NCBI GenBank assembly: GCA_027012915.1
Contig: JALUYN010000018.1
Span: 1 to 23,876, forward strand
Reading direction: 5' to 3'
Origin: Cellvibrionaceae bacterium
Lineage (GTDB): Bacteria > Pseudomonadota > Gammaproteobacteria > Pseudomonadales > Cellvibrionaceae
Length of the DNA stretch: 23,876 bases
The position numbers were made by a program, and so were the translations under genes. The number at the start of each line of letters is the position of its first letter. The stretch's first letter is position 1. The notes beneath the pieces were generated by a model. It was not told the DNA's origin, did not search any database, and saw only the letters and a program-made list of their open reading frames with translations. Shown here piece by piece: positions 18,241 to 23,876 of the stretch.

Positions 18241-18966
18241 TCAGAGGCGGAACTGTTCGCCCAGGTAAACTTCTTTGACCTTGCTGTGGTTCATGATCAG
18301 TTCAGCATCGCCCTCGGCGATGATGTGGCCTTCGCTGACAATGTAGGCATTTTCACAGATATCGAGAGTTTCGCGAACGTTGTGGTCGGTGATCAGAACA
18401 CCGATGCCGCGATCCTTGAGATGTTGGATAATCTGTTTGATATCGCTCACTGATATGGGGTCAACGCCGGCAAAGGGCTCGTCGAGTAATATGAAATCCG
18501 GGTCGGTAGCCAGGGCCCGGGCAATTTCAACCCGGCGGCGTTCGCCACCGGAAAGTGCCATGCCCAGGCTATTGTGAATGTGGGTGATGTGGAATTCCCG
18601 CAGCAGGCTATCCAGTTTTTCCATGCGCTGCTTGCGGTTAAGGTCTTTGCGGGTCTCGAGAATCCCCAATAGATTCTCCGAGACACTAAGCTTGCGAAAC
18701 ACCGATGCCTCTTGAGGCAGGTAGCCGATACCAGCGCGAGCGCGGCCGTGCATGGGCAGTCGGGTTATGTCCTGATCGTCTATCTGCACCTGGCCATTGT
18801 CCGCTGCCACCAGACCGGCAATCATATAAAAGCAGGTGGTTTTGCCGGCACCGTTGGGGCCCAGCAGTCCCACGACCTGACCGCTGCTGACTTGCAGTGA
18901 TACATCGATAACGACCTTTCGGCCTTTGTAGCTCTTGGCCAGATTTAGAGCGCGCAGAGTCGGCAT
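18241..18966 (-). CDS. lptB: LPS export ABC transporter ATPase LptB
   Basis: A 241-residue ABC ATPase with all motifs: Walker [10 protein letters not shown] (35-43, Lys41), Q-loop Gln84 ([12 protein letters not shown]), signature LSGGE (137-141), Walker B ILLDEP (Asp161, Glu162) and switch His194. '[12 protein letters not shown]' and the C-terminal end 'VYLGEQFRL' are characteristic of LptB, separating it from other ABC ATPases. LptB works as a dimer on the cytoplasmic face with LptF and LptG to pull LPS from the inner membrane and push it along LptC and LptA. It starts 6 nt after the lptA stop, so the three lpt genes form one tight unit. lptF and lptG are not in the window, as is usual. Confidence 0.97.
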   Translation of the reverse strand: MPTLRALNLAKSYKGRKVVIDVSLQVSSGQVVGLLGPNGAGKTTCFYMIAGLVAADNGQVQIDDQDITRLPMHGRARAGIGYLPQEASVFRKLSVSENLLGILETRKDLNRKQRMEKLDSLLREFHITHIHNSLGMALSGGERRRVEIARALATDPDFILLDEPFAGVDPISVSDIKQIIQHLKDRGIGVLITDHNVRETLDICENAYIVSEGHIIAEGDAELIMNHSKVKEVYLGEQFRL

Positions 18967-18972
18967 TTCAGA

Positions 18973-19512
18973 TTATTCTCCGTTGGCCTTCTGGCGTTCA
19001 GATTTTGGGGGGATGACCATGTGAATACGCTTGGGGCGAGTGCTGCTGGTTTGCCCGGCGGCTTTGACCACAGCATCTTTCATGTCGTAGTTGATGCGCT
19101 CGCCGGTCATGGTGGTACCGTCATTTTGAACCAGTGAGGCATTCTTGATCAGGTGCAGTTTTTCTTCGGAAACCAGGTATTCAATGGTGTTGCCGGAAGC
19201 TTTGACTTCGGGTTTATTCGGCTCGGGAATCTGCTTGTACCTGGCTGGCTTTCCGGTAGCGACAATGATGCTGACCTGGTTGTCGACGCTGTGTATGACG
19301 ACTTTGTCGGCCTTGATGCGCAGTGTCCCCTGATCCATCTGTACGTCGCCACGATAAGTGGTGATGCCCTGCTTTTCATCTCGCTCGGCGGTGTCTGATT
19401 GAATGTGAATAGGTTGTTCACGATCGCTGGGCAGCGCCTGCACTGAAACGGGTGCGAGAGGCAATAGGACGAGCGCAAACGCAAGTAGGCAGGCGGGCTT
19501 AAGGGGCTTCAT
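18973..19512 (-). CDS. lptA: Periplasmic LPS transport protein LptA
   Basis: A 179-residue protein with a signal peptide (about 1-26, LLPLAPVSVQA) and an OstA/LptA beta-jellyroll domain: QPIHIQSDTAERDEKQG, TTYRGDVQMDQGTLRIKADKV and 'DGTTMTGERINYDM' are the typical repeated strands. LptA proteins join end to end and to LptC and LptD to bridge the periplasm for LPS. The tail is basic and glutamine/lysine-rich (PKRIHMVIPPKSERQKANGE). The start overlaps the end of lptC by 14 nt, which suggests translational coupling and supports this start. lptB follows 6 nt later. Confidence 0.95.
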   Translation of the reverse strand: MKPLKPACLLAFALVLLPLAPVSVQALPSDREQPIHIQSDTAERDEKQGITTYRGDVQMDQGTLRIKADKVVIHSVDNQVSIIVATGKPARYKQIPEPNKPEVKASGNTIEYLVSEEKLHLIKNASLVQNDGTTMTGERINYDMKDAVVKAAGQTSSTRPKRIHMVIPPKSERQKANGE

Positions 19513-20095
19513 AGGTTCCTCTGACGCGTGACAGGAGTTGAATTTTGTCCTGGTTCAACAAGGCCTTCATACCGACGGCTGAGGTGGTGGAATCCGGCGC
19601 GAGAATCATAACAGGTTTGTCGGTTTCGGCGTAATGCTGATCCGGTTTTACGACCAGTTTTGAGGTGGTCAGTTCCGAGCGACGTCCGGTTGCCGGATCA
19701 ATTTGCCAGACCATAACATTGCCTTCAAATGTAATGACGCTACTGTTGGCTGTTGCGTGCCCGGTATCCGAGATGATTTTCCACGGAGGAGCGTCCTCGC
19801 GAAACAGGGTGAGTCGCGGTCGGCTGATTTCCGTGTAGTCCTTTTTTGACTGGCGTTTGGGGTGAACCTGGAAGTGCCGGACTTCATTGGCCACAAATAA
19901 ATGGTTTAGCTTGCCGCTCTCGTTAAAGTGGCGACTGGTGTGATCTGTTACGATATTGTTGGGGTAAATCGACGGGAGAGTTTCCTTTTCTTCGCCTTTT
20001 TCTCCCAGTAGCGCTTGTGGCGACGTATCCCAGAAAAACACCAGTGCCAGCGTCAAGCAGGCAATGATCAGCAGCGAAATCCAGTTCTTGTTCAT
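19499..20095 (-). CDS. lptC: LPS export protein LptC
   Basis: A 198-residue protein with one N-terminal membrane helix (about 5-22, 'ISLLIIACLTLALVFFW') and a periplasmic LptC/YrbK beta-jellyroll domain (about 45-190). The domain includes 'VANEVRHFQVHPKRQSKKDYTE' and 'VITFEGNVMVWQIDPATGR'. LptC receives LPS from LptB2FG and hands it to LptA. It is preceded only 17 nt upstream by kdsD; in pseudomonads and E. coli the kdsC phosphatase gene sits between the two. It overlaps lptA by 14 nt. Sequence conservation of LptC is low, so recognition rests on architecture plus position, which agree. Confidence 0.93.
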   Translation of the reverse strand: MNKNWISLLIIACLTLALVFFWDTSPQALLGEKGEEKETLPSIYPNNIVTDHTSRHFNESGKLNHLFVANEVRHFQVHPKRQSKKDYTEISRPRLTLFREDAPPWKIISDTGHATANSSVITFEGNVMVWQIDPATGRRSELTTSKLVVKPDQHYAETDKPVMILAPDSTTSAVGMKALLNQDKIQLLSRVRGTYEAP

Positions 20096-20112
20096 GGTGG
20101 CTGGAGTCTTAT

Positions 20113-21132
20113 CTAGATAACGCCGGCGCGCAGAATGTCGTGCATATGCAGTACGCCGATGGGGTGGTGTTGATCGTCTTCAACGATCAATGCCGTAATT
20201 TTACCGTTTTCCATGTGGCCTAAGGCTTCGGCGGCAAGCAAATCCTTATGGGCGGTCTTGGGGTTGGTGGACATGACTTCGCCGATGGTGGCTTTGCCAA
20301 GATCCTTGCCTTGATCAACACAGCGTCGCAAATCACCGTCGGTAAAAACGCCGATCAGTTGATCTTCCGCATCTACGATAGTGGTCATGCCAAAACCCTT
20401 GGCCGTCATTTCCAGTAGCGCGGAGCTGATCGGGGTATCCTGGGTAACCCGAGGCACCTCGGTGTCACCGTGCATAATGTCTTCCACTTTTAGCAGCAGT
20501 CGGCGTCCCAGTGCTCCGCCCGGATGGGAGAAGGCAAAATCTTCGGCAGTAAAACCGCGAGCTTCCAGCAGTGCTACCGCTAAGGCATCGCCCATTACCA
20601 GGGTGACGGTGGTGCTCGAAGTAGGGGCCAGGTTGAGCGGACAGGCCTCACTGGCAATGCTGATGTCGAGATTGACGTCGGCCGCTTCTGCCAGGGGAGA
20701 GTTGGCCTTGCCGGTCATGCTGATCAGTGGAATGCCCATGCGCTTCAGCAGTGGTAGCAGTGTGACCACTTCGGCGGATGAGCCGGAGTTAGAAATAGCA
20801 ATGACGACGTCTTCGCGAGTAATCATGCCCAGGTCGCCGTGGCTGGCCTCGCCGGGATGGACGAAGAACGAAGGCGTGCCGGTGCTGGCCAAGGTGGCGG
20901 CAATCTTATTGCCAATGTGCCCGGATTTACCCATGCCGGTGACAATAACGCGGCCCTTGCAGGCTAGGGCCAGTTCGCAGGCGTGAATAAAATCGTCGTT
21001 GATTCGAGCCTTTAGTGCCGCGACTGCGTCGGTTTCGATATCAATGGTGCGTTGTCCGGCTGCCAGCATCAGGTTTGTTTGATTGCTGGAGCTGTTCTCC
21101 TTGCTCGGGCTGTGTTGGTCGCTGGTGCTCAT
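20113..21132 (-). CDS. kdsD: Arabinose-5-phosphate isomerase KdsD (KpsF/GutQ family)
   Basis: A 339-residue enzyme that converts ribulose 5-phosphate to arabinose 5-phosphate, the first step of Kdo synthesis for LPS. The SIS domain (about 35-200) shows VIVTGMGKSG (62-71), HPGEASHGDLG (91-101) and SNSGSSAE (113-120). A linker with FSHPGGALGRRLL leads to two CBS domains (about 215-339). The extra serine/glutamine-rich N terminus (first 20 or so residues) is not conserved. It lies 18 nt after the yrbG-like gene and 17 nt before lptC, with no kdsC. KdsD and GutQ share this architecture; the LPS-gene neighbourhood supports KdsD. Confidence 0.95.
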   Translation of the reverse strand: MSTSDQHSPSKENSSSNQTNLMLAAGQRTIDIETDAVAALKARINDDFIHACELALACKGRVIVTGMGKSGHIGNKIAATLASTGTPSFFVHPGEASHGDLGMITREDVVIAISNSGSSAEVVTLLPLLKRMGIPLISMTGKANSPLAEAADVNLDISIASEACPLNLAPTSSTTVTLVMGDALAVALLEARGFTAEDFAFSHPGGALGRRLLLKVEDIMHGDTEVPRVTQDTPISSALLEMTAKGFGMTTIVDAEDQLIGVFTDGDLRRCVDQGKDLGKATIGEVMSTNPKTAHKDLLAAEALGHMENGKITALIVEDDQHHPIGVLHMHDILRAGVI

Positions 21133-21150
21133 GTGGTATCCGTGTCGTGC

Positions 21151-22131
21151 TTATTGGAATAGCAGGTAATAGTAAGCAATATAGCTGGCCAGTAACAGGC
21201 AGCCGATAATGCGCCCCAGGTGAGCCTCGCCATGCTGACTGGGATCACTGTTGCGCAGTCGATAGTCAACGATAATGGCAATCGACAGTAGCAGTGTGAC
21301 AGCGGCCATTGCCATAAAATCCCTGGTAAAGACGCTGCTGTCCAGCGCAAGAGGGCCAAGCAGGCCGGGAACGGCCATTACCGCCAAGATATTAAAGATG
21401 TTCGAGCCAATGATGTTGCCCAGTGCCATATCGTGATGGCCTTTGAGGGCGCTCATTACTGACGCCGCCAGTTCTGGCAGACTGGTGCCAATGGCGATTA
21501 CCGTCAGGCCAATGATGAGTGGGCTGACTTCAAAGGCTTCCGCTACAGTGGTCGCCCCCCAGACTAACAACTCAGAGCTGGCAATCAGTGCGCCAAGCCC
21601 AACGGCAAACCAGAGGCTCGCGGTAGTCATGGAGTTGTCGGGAATCTCGGTGTCCTCTTCCTCTGGTGAGGGGTGGGCTTTCTTGGTGCGAATCATGAAG
21701 TACAGCAGTGGAATCAAGCTGCCTGTCAGTAACAGGCCCTCGACAAAAGTCAGATGACCATCGTAAAGGGTAAAACCAGCGGCGGCTGTTACCAGCAGCA
21801 GTATTGGAATTTCCTGGCGCAGCAGGTGTCTTTGAATAGGCATGGGGGCAATTAGTGCCGTTATCGCCAGTACCAAGCCGATATTGGCGAGGTTCGACCC
21901 CAGTGCGTTGCCAATTGCCAGTTCGCCGGCCTGCTTCAGTGATGAGCTGATGGAGACGACAATTTCCGGTGCCGAGGTGCCCAGTGAGACAATGGTCAGT
22001 CCAATCACCAGGCGACTGACGCCGAGATTGTTGGCTATGGCGGCAGAGCCGCCTACAAAGCGGTCGGCGCTCCATATCAAACCGACAAATCCGCCAAGAA
22101 TGGCGATCCAGGCTAGCCAGAATTCGGGCAT
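21151..22131 (-). CDS. yrbG: CaCA-family calcium/sodium antiporter, YrbG-like
   Basis: A 326-residue inner-membrane protein with about ten hydrophobic helices in two inverted halves. Each half carries the alpha-repeat of Na+/Ca2+ exchangers: GTSAPE (51-56) with GNALGSNLANIGL, and GTSLPE (215-220) with GNIIGSNIFNILAV. The glutamates in these repeats are the cation-binding residues. A charged cytosolic loop (HPSPEEEDTE, about 153-162) separates the halves. In E. coli yrbG also stands next to kdsD, and the ion it moves there is uncertain. It is the first gene of the long minus-strand run and is divergent from mlaC. Confidence 0.94.
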   Translation of the reverse strand: MPEFWLAWIAILGGFVGLIWSADRFVGGSAAIANNLGVSRLVIGLTIVSLGTSAPEIVVSISSSLKQAGELAIGNALGSNLANIGLVLAITALIAPMPIQRHLLRQEIPILLLVTAAAGFTLYDGHLTFVEGLLLTGSLIPLLYFMIRTKKAHPSPEEEDTEIPDNSMTTASLWFAVGLGALIASSELLVWGATTVAEAFEVSPLIIGLTVIAIGTSLPELAASVMSALKGHHDMALGNIIGSNIFNILAVMAVPGLLGPLALDSSVFTRDFMAMAAVTLLLSIAIIVDYRLRNSDPSQHGEAHLGRIIGCLLLASYIAYYYLLFQ

Positions 22132-22293
22132 GAGATGTCCTCGGTAGAAAACTGTTGAATAAGAATATCTGAGGCAGGTGGCTGCTCAATGAAGGCGGCA
22201 AATGGTATATTGTAAAGCTTGGAATGTCAGTAAATTGCTGCAATTGCTAAAACAACAAATAGATAAACAAATTACTTTGGAAGGAAGTTGGCT
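22132..22293. promoter_or_regulatory. Divergent region between yrbG-like gene and mlaC, with candidate mlaC promoter
   Basis: A 162-nt gap. On the plus strand TGGTATATT (22203-22211) is an extended -10 element (TGn followed by TATATT) with a poor -35, a plausible mlaC promoter. The palindrome AATTGCTGCAATT (22233-22245) lies just downstream and could be a protein-binding site. A strong Shine-Dalgarno run, GGAAGGAAG, ends 6 nt before ATG 22294 and fixes the mlaC start. In related genomes mlaF, mlaE and mlaD lie in this place. Confidence 0.5.
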
Positions 22294-22902
22294 ATGAAGT
22301 CTCGGTTTTTGTTAACAACGTGCGTGACGATGCTGTTCGCTTGGATGTCCTCATGGGCTCAGGCTGAACAAACCCCTCACGAATTGGTGGAGTCTGTGAC
22401 CGCCGACGTGTTGCAAGTGGTTAGAGACAATCAAGAGGTTTTGGATCAAAGCCCCAAGGAGTTCTACGCCGCGGTTAACGACGTGCTGTCTCCAGTGATT
22501 GCTTTTGACTATATCGCCCGCAGCGTGATGGGGCGCTATGCAAAGCAGGCTACCGCCGATCAGCGTCAGCGTTTCAGTCAGGTGTTCCAGTCAGACTTGA
22601 TTAGCACCTACGCTAAGGGCATGGCTGCATTCGGCGATGAACGTATTGAGGTGTTGCCGCCGACTCAGGATATTGAAGGGCAGAAGCGCGTGAACGTGAT
22701 TCAAAAGGTCTATACCGAAAATGGCGAAAACACCGTGTCTTACACTATGGGCTTCAGCAAAAAGACCTCTGAGTGGAAGCTGCTTAATGTTGTTATTAAT
22801 GGTGTAAATCTTGGAGCAACATTCCGCTCACAGTTTGCCCAGGCTATGCAAAAAGCGGGTGATTTGGACGTGGTGATTAAGGAATGGTCAGCGCAAAGCT
22901 GA
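22294..22902 (+). CDS. mlaC: Periplasmic phospholipid-binding protein MlaC (Ttg2D)
   Basis: A 202-residue protein with a signal peptide (about 1-24, 'LFAWMSSWAQA') and a complete MlaC/Tol_Tol_Ttg2 domain: SPKEFYAAVNDVLSPVIAF, DYIARSVMGRYAKQATADQR and, near the end, 'VVINGVNLGATFRSQFAQAM'. MlaC carries phospholipid between the outer-membrane MlaA complex and the inner-membrane MlaFEDB transporter. ATG 22294 is chosen because of the strong ribosome-binding site; TTG 22288 is in frame but sits inside that site's spacer. None of mlaF, mlaE, mlaD or mlaB is next to it, though all normally are. The stop TGA shares its A with an ATG that opens only five codons. The protein itself shows no decay. Confidence 0.94.
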   Translation: MKSRFLLTTCVTMLFAWMSSWAQAEQTPHELVESVTADVLQVVRDNQEVLDQSPKEFYAAVNDVLSPVIAFDYIARSVMGRYAKQATADQRQRFSQVFQSDLISTYAKGMAAFGDERIEVLPPTQDIEGQKRVNVIQKVYTENGENTVSYTMGFSKKTSEWKLLNVVINGVNLGATFRSQFAQAMQKAGDLDVVIKEWSAQS

Positions 22903-23003
22903 TGGCATTGAAGTTATAGATGGTCACGAAGCGAGTCAAAAGGGGTTTAGCGCAGTCGCGAAAGGCCATCAGACAGTCCTGAATGATCATAAAACAATCT
23001 GGC

Positions 23004-23052
23004 AACAGGTGCGCTGTAAAGGCTTTTTCATTACACTGCGCGCCTGTTTTTA
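23004..23052 (+). terminator. Terminator-like hairpin between mlaC and ibaG
   Basis: AACAGGTGCGC (23004-23014) pairs at 10 of 11 positions with GCGCGCCTGTT (23038-23048), followed by TTT, making a T5 run at 23047-23051. The 23-nt loop is longer than usual for an intrinsic terminator. It could end the mlaC transcript, in which case ibaG-murA has its own promoter nearby; TACACT at 23032-23037, in the loop, is a possible -10. Confidence 0.45.
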
Positions 23053-23067
23053 CGACGAGACGCAATC

Positions 23068-23304
23068 ATGCAAGCCGAACAAATCAAAGCCCTGCTGGAA
23101 AGCCATATCGAAAACGCCGAAGTTACCGTCGCGGTGGACGGAAGTCATGTCAATGTGGAAGTGGTCAGTCCGGTGTTTGAGGGTCTGAATGCTGTAAAGA
23201 AGCAACAGATGGTCTACGGAGCCCTGAGTGATCAGATTGCAGATGGCAGCATTCACGCTGTCAATATGAAAACCTATACCCCAGAACAGAAAGCCAAACT
23301 GTAA
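23068..23304 (+). CDS. ibaG: BolA-family protein IbaG/YrbA
   Basis: A 78-residue BolA-family protein of the acid-inducible IbaG type, encoded just before murA as in most gammaproteobacteria. Readable conserved parts are DGSHVNVEVVSPVFEGLNAV, VKKQQMVYGALSDQIADGSI and the C-terminal IHAVNMKTYTPEQ; the histidine of that last motif is the likely Fe-S ligand. BolA-type proteins bind [2Fe-2S] clusters with monothiol glutaredoxins such as Grx4. The ribosome-binding site is weak. The murA start lies 33 nt downstream, so the two genes are probably cotranscribed. Confidence 0.95.
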   Translation: MQAEQIKALLESHIENAEVTVAVDGSHVNVEVVSPVFEGLNAVKKQQMVYGALSDQIADGSIHAVNMKTYTPEQKAKL

Positions 23305-23316
23305 AACGGGGCGTGA

Positions 23317-23876
<560 letters not shown>

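Noticed and set aside
17854..18453. 199-codon plus-strand frame across the rpoN start and the lptB end
   Set aside because: It runs over two certain genes and the promoter gap between them and resembles no protein family.
20381..20986. 201-codon open frame antisense to kdsD
   Set aside because: The kdsD frame has all SIS motifs; the antisense product is low-complexity Ser/Pro/Ala-rich and has no recognisable feature.
21889..21901. GAGGTTCGACCCC resembling a tRNA T-loop
   Set aside because: It lies inside the yrbG-like coding region and no acceptor, D or anticodon stem can be built around it.
22920..23067. Stop-free plus-strand frame between mlaC and ibaG as a mlaB remnant
   Set aside because: The translation has no STAS-domain character, lacks a start with a ribosome-binding site, and at about 50 codons is too short to judge.

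Overview
The window reads as a chromosomal segment of a gammaproteobacterium. Its backbone is the conserved rpoN/LPS-transport/murA neighbourhood and the yhdP-nit pair, in an order close to that of pseudomonads and Cellvibrionales-like marine bacteria. GC content looks moderate, near 50% by eye. The taxon is an inference from gene order; there is no rRNA gene to test it. I see no tRNA, rRNA, insertion sequence, phage gene or CRISPR array.

Layout. (1) 1-1778 (+): the 3' end of a yhdP-type AsmA-like gene, overlapping by 4 nt a Nit-type amidohydrolase gene. (2) 1800-9542: a patchwork of short transcription units. It holds an unrecognised 165-aa protein overlapping a signal-peptide/glutaredoxin/CcdA-like membrane protein (-), a large soluble hybrid histidine kinase (+), an unrecognised exported membrane protein (-), a DsbA-like protein with a CIHC active site plus an exported MsrB (+), and a tyrosine phosphatase (-). 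(3) 9575-12351: mpl (peptidoglycan recycling, -) diverging from a pyrophosphate-type phosphofructokinase (+), which ends at a strong bidirectional terminator. (4) 22131 down to 12429 (-): a long co-directional block, yrbG-like, kdsD, lptC, lptA, lptB, rpoN, hpf, ptsN, rapZ, ptsO, mgtE, darP. (5) 22294-23876 (+): mlaC, ibaG and the 5' part of murA.

How the genes work together. The envelope dominates. KdsD makes arabinose 5-phosphate for Kdo, LptA/B/C move LPS, MlaC carries phospholipid, MurA and Mpl make or recycle peptidoglycan precursors, and YhdP belongs to a family linked to lipid traffic between the membranes. RapZ and the nitrogen PTS proteins (PtsN, PtsO) sit with sigma-54 and the ribosome hibernation factor as in related genomes. 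Region 2 carries three predicted exported thiol or methionine redox proteins (glutaredoxin/CcdA-like, DsbA-like, MsrB), which suggests periplasmic redox repair.

The most notable points are what is missing from, or inserted into, a familiar order. There is no kdsC between kdsD and lptC. mlaF, mlaE and mlaD are missing before mlaC and mlaB after it, although mlaC is intact. tldD is missing after nit and pmbA is not next to darP. A 45-nt near-perfect inverted repeat covers the gap between the unrecognised exported protein and the dsbA-like gene. I did not find a convincing wholly new system; the best candidates for new biology are the 443-aa unrecognised membrane protein with this inverted repeat, and the 165-aa/glutaredoxin-CcdA pair.
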